Shown: positions 17,602 through 25,319 of the stretch, piece by piece | Numbering within the stretch: the stretch's first letter is position 1 | Layout of the letters: each line of letters opens with the position of its first letter | Assembly: GCA_937952305.1 (NCBI GenBank) | Contig: CALFZO010000139.1 | Span: 1-64,000 of the forward strand | Direction: 5' to 3' | Source: an uncultured Anaerolineales bacterium | GTDB lineage: Bacteria; Chloroflexota; Anaerolineae; Anaerolineales; UBA6663 | Length of the DNA stretch: 64,000 nucleotides | Made by a program: the position numbers and the translations under genes | The notes under the pieces: generated by a model | Told to the model about the DNA's origin: nothing | What the model saw: the letters and a program-made list of their open reading frames with translations, nothing else | Database searches by the model: none

Positions 17602-18783
17602 ATGTCAGAAGAACACCCGCCCAAACCCAACTCCAGCGCCGGCCTGACCGCCGGCAACGACGCCACCGTCGGCGGCGACGTGGTCGGCGGCGACAAGGTC
17701 GTCAGCCACAATACCACGACCAGCACCAGCCACACCGTCGTCAACGAAGGCGGGCCGGTGGCGCGTTACGCCGTCTTGGGCGTGGTCGCCATCGCGGCGC
17801 TGGCCATCCTCGTCATCGCCGTGCTCTTCGCGCGCACGCCGCCGGCGCCGCCCACCGCCACCCTGCCCGCGCCGAGCGCCACGCCGCCGGCTACCGCCAT
17901 CGTCGCCGCCGCCACCGCCACGGCCACCGCGCCAAGCCCGAGCGCTACGCCGACGCCCACCGCCACCGCCACGCTCCCGGCGCCCACCGAGACCCGGACC
18001 GCGACGCCGGAGCCGCCGTCACCCACGCCGACTCCGCCGACACCCACCGAGACGCCGACTCTGCCCGCCGGCGTGACGCCGACGCCGACGTCGGCCGTGG
18101 CGATCTACGACGCCTTCGACGATGCCTGCCTGGACGCCGCGCGCTGGGCGTTACTGACCACGCCCGTGGGCGAGGGCACGCCGGCGCCCACGCCGCTCCC
18201 GATTGTGGGCGGCTGCCTGGCCGCCGACGACCTGTTCTTCACCGAGGGCCGCAATGGCCGCCTGAACGTGTTCCTGTCGCTCGAAAACGAGGGCACGCGC
18301 CAACTGGGCCAGACCCCGTCCGGGTGTTTCGCGGAGGCCGAGGTCGTCCTGGGCCTGGACGAGGTCAGCGTGTTCGCGGGCAAGCAGCACCAGGCCTACC
18401 TGAGTGTCGGCGTGACGGTGCCGCGCAAGGATCGGCTGGCCAGCCTGGAGGTGCGCGTGCGCGGCAGCAACCTGAACGGCCCGTTGCTGTTCGACATCTT
18501 CTCGCGCTACCTGGAGCCCGGCGGCTACCTTGACTCGGACGGGCTGGCGTACGCGCCCGGCCAGACCCTGACCGTGGCCTTCCGCGTGCGCGAAGTCGGC
18601 GAGGCGCCTCAGAGCGGGACGGCCGCCAATCAGAAGCTGACTATCTTCATCAACGGCCAGCCGCTGCGCCCGTCTTACTCGGTCGTCGGCGAGCCGTGTG
18701 ATCTGACGATCGGCTACCACGTCGAGACCGAGACCACGTTCGACGGCTACTTCGAGGAAGTCCGCATCGCGCCGGCCCCGTAA
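17602..18783 (+). CDS. Membrane-anchored Thr/Pro-linker protein with C-terminal beta-sandwich
   Basis: 393 residues. The N-terminal 50 residues carry a Gly-rich repeat-like motif (AGNDATVGGDVVGGDK, residues 17-32), followed by one membrane helix (about 57-77), a long Thr/Pro/Ala-rich linker (about 79-165) and a C-terminal domain of about 225 residues beginning AIYDAFDDACLDAARW. The tail resembles laminin-G/DUF1080-like sugar-binding sandwiches. The GGDVVGGDK motif resembles short N-terminal segments next to effector-associated domains in Chloroflexota and cyanobacteria. The probable topology is a cytoplasmic N-terminus and an external C-terminal domain. Function is unknown. Confidence 0.75.
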   Translation: MSEEHPPKPNSSAGLTAGNDATVGGDVVGGDKVVSHNTTTSTSHTVVNEGGPVARYAVLGVVAIAALAILVIAVLFARTPPAPPTATLPAPSATPPATAIVAAATATATAPSPSATPTPTATATLPAPTETRTATPEPPSPTPTPPTPTETPTLPAGVTPTPTSAVAIYDAFDDACLDAARWALLTTPVGEGTPAPTPLPIVGGCLAADDLFFTEGRNGRLNVFLSLENEGTRQLGQTPSGCFAEAEVVLGLDEVSVFAGKQHQAYLSVGVTVPRKDRLASLEVRVRGSNLNGPLLFDIFSRYLEPGGYLDSDGLAYAPGQTLTVAFRVREVGEAPQSGTAANQKLTIFINGQPLRPSYSVVGEPCDLTIGYHVETETTFDGYFEEVRIAPAP

Positions 18784-18794
18784 GCACCAGCGCC

Positions 18795-20147
18795 TCACTC
18801 CCCGCGTCCGGCCAGTTCCTGCAGGGCGGCCTGGTGCGTCTCGCGCGTCAGCGGATACGCCCACGCGAACAGGATCGCGGCCACCAGCAGCCCGGCCGGC
18901 ACCGGCCCGGCGAAGGCCCGGATAGCCAGCACGGCCGCCGCCGGCTGCTCCGGCAAAGCGGCCCCGGCGGCCGGCGTCACGTAGCCGGCCCAGGCCAGCG
19001 CCTGCCCCATCAGCCACAAGGCCGCGCCCGTGCCCAGTTTCTGAAAGAACGCGATGAAGGCGTAGTACGAGCCCTCGCGCCGCTCGCCGGTCTGCAGCTG
19101 GTCATGTTCGATGATGTCCGGGACCATGGCCCACGGCACGACGTAGGCCGTGGCAATGCCCAGACCGGAGGCGGCCGCCAGCCCGTAGGCCAGCGCCACC
19201 TGATCCGGCGGCAGCGCCGCGATGCCGAGCAGGGCCGCGATCCAGGCGCCTGATCCGAGCATAAAGGCGCGGCGCTTGTCGTAGCGGCGCGCCAGCCAGA
19301 CGCTGACCGGCACGAAGACGATGGCCGAGGCCTGCGCCGTCAGCACCAGGTAGTTGGCCTGCTCCGGGACGCGCAGATAGTAGTTGGCGAAATAGATCAG
19401 CACGGCCGAGAGCAGGCTGGCCGTCGTCCAGCTCAGCAGGTACAGGCCCATCACCATCCGGAACGGGCGGTTGCCGAGCGTGGTCTTGAGCGCCGTCCAC
19501 GGCGGCAGTTGCTCGGGCCGGGCCGAGGCCGCCGACTCGCGCGTCACGGCGAAGACGATCAGCGGCGGGACGATGGCGGCCAGGCCCAGACCCAGGCCGA
19601 GCGCCGCGTACAGCAGCCGCTGATCCGTGATCCACCAGCTCAGCACTGTCGCCAGGATGATGGCGCCCAACGCCCCGCCGATCGAGTAGACCATGCGGTA
19701 GCCGTTGAGCGAACTGCGCTCGTCGTAGTCCTGGGTCAGCTCCGGCGTCAGGCTGTTGTAGCCGACGTGGACGGCCGTGTAGGCGGTGTCGAACAGGATG
19801 AAGGCGACGGCGTAGTAAACGGTCAGCGCCAGCGGCGGCAGCGGCGGCACCAGCCAGAGCAGCCCAAAGCACAGCCCCAGCGGCACAGCGCCGAACAGCA
19901 GCAGCACCCGCCGGCGTCCCCAGCGGCTGCGGATGCGGTCCGAGAGGAGGCCGAAGACAGGGTCGTTGACGGCGTCCCACAGGCGGCCGGCCGCGACGGC
20001 CCAGGCGGCGTAGTCCGGACGCAGGCCGGCCACGTCGGTCAGGAAGAAGAACTGGAAGAAGGCGACGATGGCCAGCGGCGCGCTGGTGCTGAGGTCGCCC
20101 GTGCTGTAGAGCAGCTTGAGACGGCGGGAGAGGCGGGCAGTGGGCAT
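18795..20147 (-). CDS. GPH-family MFS sugar:cation symporter
   Basis: 450 residues with about twelve membrane helices. The N-terminal YSTGDLSTSAPLAIVAFFQFFFLTDVAGL and the DAVNDPVFGLLSDR loop are signatures of the glycoside-pentoside-hexuronide:cation symporter family, as in MelB, XynB-type and glucuronide carriers. It should import glycosides or uronides with H+ or Na+. CAGGAG lies upstream of the start. It follows a DUF3592 gene with a 12-base gap, so these are likely co-transcribed with the upstream propeller gene. The substrate is unknown. Confidence 0.9.
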   Translation of the reverse strand: MPTARLSRRLKLLYSTGDLSTSAPLAIVAFFQFFFLTDVAGLRPDYAAWAVAAGRLWDAVNDPVFGLLSDRIRSRWGRRRVLLLFGAVPLGLCFGLLWLVPPLPPLALTVYYAVAFILFDTAYTAVHVGYNSLTPELTQDYDERSSLNGYRMVYSIGGALGAIILATVLSWWITDQRLLYAALGLGLGLAAIVPPLIVFAVTRESAASARPEQLPPWTALKTTLGNRPFRMVMGLYLLSWTTASLLSAVLIYFANYYLRVPEQANYLVLTAQASAIVFVPVSVWLARRYDKRRAFMLGSGAWIAALLGIAALPPDQVALAYGLAAASGLGIATAYVVPWAMVPDIIEHDQLQTGERREGSYYAFIAFFQKLGTGAALWLMGQALAWAGYVTPAAGAALPEQPAAAVLAIRAFAGPVPAGLLVAAILFAWAYPLTRETHQAALQELAGRGE

Positions 20148-20159
20148 AGAGCTCCTGGC

Positions 20160-20654
20160 CTAAGGCACAATGGCGTCGCGCAGGCCGATCAGGCCCGTGA
20201 TCAGGCAGAAGGCGGCCGGCGAGAACAGCAGCACCAGCGCGATCAGCAGTCCGCCGGCCAACCCCTCCTGGCGGCGTTCCAGGGTCGCTTCGGCGGGTTG
20301 AGCCGGGTCATAGTAGACGGTGACGGCCTGGCCGGCCGGATAGCGGGCCAGGACCGCCTGGGCGGCCTGAGCCTCAAAGAGCGGCCGGCCTCCGAACACC
20401 CGGCGCGTGCCCACGCAGCGCCGCTCGGCGACGTGATACTCGTACTCCACATGCGGCCGCAGCAGATTTCGGCGCGCGCCCGCCCGCTCGAGTTTCGCGC
20501 TGAGGATGCGGCCGGCCGTCGGCGTCCAGTTCCGGCTGGCCCGCGCCTGGCGCCAACCCTGCACCTGCTCCAGGAGCAGACGCCCGGCCAGCACCCCGGC
20601 CAGCCCGCCAAAGCCGATCAGGCCCAGGCTCAGCAGCAGCGCGCCCACATCCAC
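20160..20654 (-). CDS. DUF3592-type membrane protein
   Basis: 164 residues: an N-terminal membrane helix, a central soluble beta-rich part with VEYEYHVAERRCVGTRRVF and the conserved YPAGQAVTVYYDPAQPAEATLE segment typical of DUF3592, and a C-terminal membrane helix. The biological role of the family is unknown. The start codon is GTG and the ribosome site is weak; a GTG two codons in is possible. It lies 14 bases past the PQQ-like propeller stop. Confidence 0.8.
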   Translation of the reverse strand: MDVGALLLSLGLIGFGGLAGVLAGRLLLEQVQGWRQARASRNWTPTAGRILSAKLERAGARRNLLRPHVEYEYHVAERRCVGTRRVFGGRPLFEAQAAQAVLARYPAGQAVTVYYDPAQPAEATLERRQEGLAGGLLIALVLLFSPAAFCLITGLIGLRDAIVP

Positions 20655-20668
20655 CGGTATGGTCCGCC

Positions 20669-23185
20669 TCAGCGCAGCCGCACCCGCGCCAACGGGAACA
20701 CGTCCGCCAGGACGACGGCCTCCAGGGCCTGCGGCAGGCGGGCCGTCGTTGGCACGCTGAGCGTGACCGCGGCCAGGTTCCCGGCCGCATCCGCGCTGGC
20801 CGACAAGTGGTTGTGATAGTCCAGCGTCACGGGCTCGCCGGTGGCGGCGTCCAACAGGAGCAGGCCCGGCCGGTGCTCGGCCAGCGGATACGCGGCCCCT
20901 GCCGCCAGCCTCAGCCGCGCCTCCACCCGGCCGGCATGCGGGCCGAGCGGCGCGTCGAAGTTCACGGCCGCCACGCTCAACGCCTCCGGCCGGCGGTTGG
21001 CCGGGCCGGCGTACGGGCGCGTGATGTAGGTGCTCATCGTCAGCAGCTTCTCGAAGACGTTCGTGCCCAGCCCGGCCAGCACCAGCAGCGGCCCAAACGT
21101 CGGGATCGAGAGCAGGTCCGTCTCGGCGTAGGCGGTGGTGCCCGGCTGCGCGCGCCCGTCCGCGCCCATCCGGCCGCGCAGCTCAAAGACCTTGAACGGG
21201 ATCGGGATGCCGGTGACGGCCATGTGGAAATCGCGGTTGGCCAGGCGGAAGGCGTCCCCGCGCCAGCCGCCGCTGAGCGGCAGGCGGAAATCACCGGCCG
21301 GGTCGGCCACCAACTGGCCGGCCGCGTCCCGGCGCGCCCCGATGGCCCAGGCCGTCAGGCGCCCGGCGCTGCCCGCGCCGCGCCGGTCGATCACGCCCAC
21401 GATCCAGTCGATGTAATCGAAGCCGATCTGGTTGAGGCTGGGCAGCATGGTCGGGACCGGCACCGCCAGCCGCGTCCACTCGAACGCGCCGACGGCGTCC
21501 GGCGGATCGGCCAGCGGCCACTCGGCGTGCGCGGCGGTTTCAGCCGCAAAGGTCAGGGTCGTGTGGAAGCGCCCGGCCCGCTCGCCGCCCAGCGTCAGGT
21601 TGCCCAGCGCCAGACCGCCTGTGTAGTAGTCGCCCTCAGCGGTCAGCGTGTAGGTCTGGCCCGGCGTCAGGAAGTCATCCGGGATGACGTGCAGATAGCG
21701 GCCGTCGGCGGAGACCTCGGCCCGCAGCGGGAACGCCGGCTCGACGCGCACGTCCAGGGCCTGGCGCGGCCGGTAGAAGGGCGCGCGATACAGCCGGGCC
21801 GGCACCTCGGCGCCGTCCTGGCGCACCCGCAGCTTGAGCGTGATCACGGTCGCGGCCGGCAGAGCCGCCGGAGGCGCGGCCTGCGCGTTGCCGCCGGGCG
21901 AGACGTAGACCAGGCCGGCCGAGTCGGCGGCGGCGCTCAGGCCGGTGCCGCTCACGCCGCGCGGGTCAGCGTGGTGGAGCGGATAGTCGTAGGGCACGTA
22001 CCAGAGCTGGCCGTGCTCGCCGCCGATGTAGACGCCGGTGCGGCCCAGGGCCGGTGAGCCGTTCAGGTCGTTGCGGTCGCGCAGCTCCGGGTCGGCCGGG
22101 GTGGTGTCGAACGACCAGCGCAGCGAACCATCGGCGGCGTTGAGCGCGTAGACACGGCCATCGCCGGCGCCGCAGTACAGGATCCAGCCGTCGCCGTCGG
22201 GCGCACGGCCGAGCACGGGCGAGGACCGGATGGGCGCGCCGACGGCGAAGGTCCACCGCCGTCCCCCGTCCGGGCGCAAAGCGGACACCACCCCGTCCGT
22301 GGAGCCGACGTAGACGGCGGCCGTCCGGCCGTCGGCGCCGGGCTGCAGCGCCGCCGAGCTGTAGATGTGGTCACCGGTCTTGTGCTTCCACAGCACCCGG
22401 CCGGTGGCCGGCGCGAGCGCGTAGAAATAGCTGTCGAACGAGCCGAGGTAGACGGCGTCCGAGCCCAGGGCGGCGGAGGCCGCGATGAAGCCGAGCGTGC
22501 GCCGGCGCCAGACCTCGCGCCCATCGGCGCGGACGGCGCGCACCAGGGTGTCGTTGGAGCCCCAGAACAGCGTGCCGTCGGCGGCGATGGCCGCGCAGGA
22601 CCAGGCGTTGGCGCCGGTGGGGTAGACCCACTTCAGCGCGCCGTCCGGGCTCACGGCGTAATAGTTGAAGTTGGTGTTGCCCGCGTAGAGCGTGCCGTCG
22701 AAGCCAACCGCGACGTTGCCCTCCCACCAGTTGTTGTAGCTGTCGCGCCGCGCCTGGCGGGCGTCGAAGGCCCACACCAGGGCGCCGTCCGCGCAGCGCA
22801 GCCGGCGCAGCAGGCCATCGCCGGACGGGAAGACCACGTCGCCGCCGGCCTGCCCGGCGCGCAGCGGCCGGACCAGCGCCCCGGCCGAGTCGATGATCTC
22901 GCCGGTGCGGTGCCGCCAGCGCTCGGTGCCATCCGGGTTGAGCGCGTAGAAGACATGGTCGGCCGAGCCGAAGTAGATTGCGCCGGCGCCGTCAATGATG
23001 GGCGTGGAGAAGAGGCCTTTGCCGGTCTGGAAGTGCCAGGGCTGGTCGCCGTGGTAGCGCGCGCGCAGCGGGCTGCAGCCGGTGTTGCGCTGGTCGCGGC
23101 GGAAGGTCGGCCAGGGCGCCTCGGCCTGGACCGGGACAGCGTAATCAAAAGCGTCGGACGCGGCGTCAGGCGAGCGAGACGGCAT
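20669..23185 (-). CDS. PQQ-like beta-propeller repeat protein (BamB/quinoprotein fold)
   Basis: 838 residues. From residue about 25 to 400 there are repeated blocks of the form G.[LIV]Y.GS.D...YAL.P.G...W, the PQQ-enzyme-like propeller repeat. The middle has an Ig-like segment with the FLTPGQTYTLTAEGDY pattern, and the C-terminal third is unrecognised. No obvious signal peptide is seen at the annotated N-terminus (MPSRSPDAAS), which is unusual for this fold. Such propellers are usually structural or protein-interaction modules. It starts a likely three-gene minus-strand set with the DUF3592 and MFS genes. No cofactor-binding residues can be claimed. Confidence 0.75.
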   Translation of the reverse strand: MPSRSPDAASDAFDYAVPVQAEAPWPTFRRDQRNTGCSPLRARYHGDQPWHFQTGKGLFSTPIIDGAGAIYFGSADHVFYALNPDGTERWRHRTGEIIDSAGALVRPLRAGQAGGDVVFPSGDGLLRRLRCADGALVWAFDARQARRDSYNNWWEGNVAVGFDGTLYAGNTNFNYYAVSPDGALKWVYPTGANAWSCAAIAADGTLFWGSNDTLVRAVRADGREVWRRRTLGFIAASAALGSDAVYLGSFDSYFYALAPATGRVLWKHKTGDHIYSSAALQPGADGRTAAVYVGSTDGVVSALRPDGGRRWTFAVGAPIRSSPVLGRAPDGDGWILYCGAGDGRVYALNAADGSLRWSFDTTPADPELRDRNDLNGSPALGRTGVYIGGEHGQLWYVPYDYPLHHADPRGVSGTGLSAAADSAGLVYVSPGGNAQAAPPAALPAATVITLKLRVRQDGAEVPARLYRAPFYRPRQALDVRVEPAFPLRAEVSADGRYLHVIPDDFLTPGQTYTLTAEGDYYTGGLALGNLTLGGERAGRFHTTLTFAAETAAHAEWPLADPPDAVGAFEWTRLAVPVPTMLPSLNQIGFDYIDWIVGVIDRRGAGSAGRLTAWAIGARRDAAGQLVADPAGDFRLPLSGGWRGDAFRLANRDFHMAVTGIPIPFKVFELRGRMGADGRAQPGTTAYAETDLLSIPTFGPLLVLAGLGTNVFEKLLTMSTYITRPYAGPANRRPEALSVAAVNFDAPLGPHAGRVEARLRLAAGAAYPLAEHRPGLLLLDAATGEPVTLDYHNHLSASADAAGNLAAVTLSVPTTARLPQALEAVVLADVFPLARVRLR

Positions 23186-23351
23186 GGCGATGTGGAGCGG
23201 TCACGGGTGGGGCGGCTTCGGCGACAGTATACGGTCAAGGCCGAGACCTGGCAATCACGGCGCGGCCCTATGACCTCCGCCCAATGGCGCCGCGCGCGGT
23301 TCTGGCCTACAGTCACAGTATGCTCAAGCGCTTGAGATGAGGAGCCCGCTC

Positions 23352-25316
23352 ATGAACGCCACCCCCACTGTTGCGCAACACCGCCGCGCCGTGGTCCTGG
23401 CCGTGGGCCTGGGCCTGGCGGGCGCCGGCCTGCTCGTCGGCTGGCTGGCCCGCGCCCAGCCTTCCGCCGCGGCTTCTTCGGGCCTGCTGATCTCGGCCGT
23501 GTACTACGACACCTATCTGCCTGGTGAGCCGGACGAGGCCTTCCGGCTGACCAACGCCGCCTCGCTGGCGGCCGACCTGACCGGCTGGAAGGTCACCGAC
23601 CAGGAAGGGACGGTGACGCTGAGCGGCGCCCTCGCGCCCGGCGCCAGCCTGTGGATCGCACAGACGGCGACCAGCTTCACGCTCGAATTCGGCTTTGCGC
23701 CCGACTTCGAGTACGGCGGCAACTCCGATCTGACCGTGCCGGACCTGGTGCTCACCGGCACCCTGTCGCTGAGCAACACCGGCGACGATCTGCTTCTGCG
23801 CGACGGCGCGAACACCTTGATTGACTCGGTGGTGTGGGAGAACGGCGCTATCACGAACACCGGCTGGAGCGGCCCGACGATCGGGCCCTATGATCAAGGC
23901 TTCTTCGGGCTGGAGGGCCAGATCCTGTATCGCAAGCTGGACCAGGCCACGGGCCGGCCGATCCTGGACACGGACCAGGCCGCCGATTGGGCCCAGGCCG
24001 CGGACGACGACATCAACGGCAAGAAGGTGCTTTATCCGGGCTGGGATCAGGACCTGTACTTCCAGACCTACCAGATCACGCAGACCGCCACGCTCACCTA
24101 CCTGGTGGCGCCGGACCACATCTTCCCGTTTGTGCTGCAGGCTATCAACGCCGCCACGCAGACGCTGCGCTACGAGGGCTACGACTTCAAGAACGCCGAA
24201 CTGGGCCAGGCGCTGGCCGCGCGGGCGGCGGCTGGCGTGAGCGTCACCGTGCTCTTGGAGGGCACGCCGGTCGGCGGGTTAGAAGATCAGGAGCGCTGGA
24301 ACTGCCAGCAGATCGAGGCCGCCGGCGGCGCCTGCTGGTTCATGGTCAACGACTCGGCTGCCACGCCGCCCAGCCACGACCGGTACGCCTATCAACACGC
24401 CAAGTTCATGCTCGTGGATGACCGCTGGCTGCTGACCGGCTCCGAGAACCTGAACTACAGCTCGATGCCGTCCGACTCAAAGACAGACGGCACCGCCGGC
24501 AACCGCGGCCTGTGGCTGTGGACCGACGCCGCCGGGCCGTTCGCGCACGCGCTGTCGATCTTCGAGCATGACCTCGACCCGCAGCACCACCGCGATCTGC
24601 GGCGCTGGAGCGCGGCCGACCCCGACTTCGGCGCGCCCGCGCCGGGCTTTACGCCCAGCTTCACGTCCGGCGGCACGAGCTACGCCGTGCAATTCCCGGA
24701 TCCGTTTGTGTTCACGGGCACGTTCCCGTTCGAGATCGTCCAATCGCCGGACAACTCGCTGCGCGACCGGGATGCCCTGCTGGGGCTGGTCGCCCGCGCC
24801 GGCCCGGGCGACCGCGTGCTGGTGGAGCAGCTCTACGAGCACCCGTTCTGGGGGCCGACCACGAGCAGCGCCGCCGCCGACCCGAACCCGCGCCTGGAGG
24901 CCTACCTGGCGGCGGCGCGGCGCGGCGCGCTGGTGCGGATCCTGTTGGACTCGGCTTACGATATCCCGAGCGAGGCCCGCAGCAACACCGCGACCTGCGC
25001 GTACGTCAACGCCATCGCCAGCGCGGAAAACCTGGACCTGGCCTGCCGGCTCGGCAACCCGGCCGGTACCGGCATCCACAACAAGTTGGTGCTGGTGACC
25101 AGCGGCGGCGAGGCCTGGGCGCACACCGGCTCGCTCAACGGCAGCGAGAACAGCAGCAAACAGAACCGCGAGCTGGCCGTGCAGGTCCAGTCGGCGGCGG
25201 TCTACGCCGCGCTGGCCGACGTCTTCTGGTGGGACTGGGTCGCCAGCGGCGGCAGCGTGCCGGTCACCGGCGGGCCCGCGCTCTATCTGCCCCTGATCCG
25301 GCGCGACGGGCCCTGA
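23352..25316 (+). CDS. Exported lamin-tail and phospholipase-D-like protein
   Basis: 654 residues. An N-terminal hydrophobic segment (about 15-32) suggests export. A lamin-tail-like domain follows (EAFRLTNAASLAADLTGWKV onward), then two PLD half domains. The first HKD motif is intact (HAKFMLVDD, then GSEN). The second has HNKLVLVT with GS.NGSEN, so Thr replaces the Asp normally found. PLD enzymes form a phospho-His intermediate and act on phosphodiesters of lipids or nucleic acids. The ATG at 23352 is chosen because GAGGAG lies exactly 7 bases upstream; an in-frame ATG at 23337 would overlap that site. The substrate is unknown. Confidence 0.88.
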   Translation: MNATPTVAQHRRAVVLAVGLGLAGAGLLVGWLARAQPSAAASSGLLISAVYYDTYLPGEPDEAFRLTNAASLAADLTGWKVTDQEGTVTLSGALAPGASLWIAQTATSFTLEFGFAPDFEYGGNSDLTVPDLVLTGTLSLSNTGDDLLLRDGANTLIDSVVWENGAITNTGWSGPTIGPYDQGFFGLEGQILYRKLDQATGRPILDTDQAADWAQAADDDINGKKVLYPGWDQDLYFQTYQITQTATLTYLVAPDHIFPFVLQAINAATQTLRYEGYDFKNAELGQALAARAAAGVSVTVLLEGTPVGGLEDQERWNCQQIEAAGGACWFMVNDSAATPPSHDRYAYQHAKFMLVDDRWLLTGSENLNYSSMPSDSKTDGTAGNRGLWLWTDAAGPFAHALSIFEHDLDPQHHRDLRRWSAADPDFGAPAPGFTPSFTSGGTSYAVQFPDPFVFTGTFPFEIVQSPDNSLRDRDALLGLVARAGPGDRVLVEQLYEHPFWGPTTSSAAADPNPRLEAYLAAARRGALVRILLDSAYDIPSEARSNTATCAYVNAIASAENLDLACRLGNPAGTGIHNKLVLVTSGGEAWAHTGSLNGSENSSKQNRELAVQVQSAAVYAALADVFWWDWVASGGSVPVTGGPALYLPLIRRDGP

Positions 25317-25319
25317 CAC

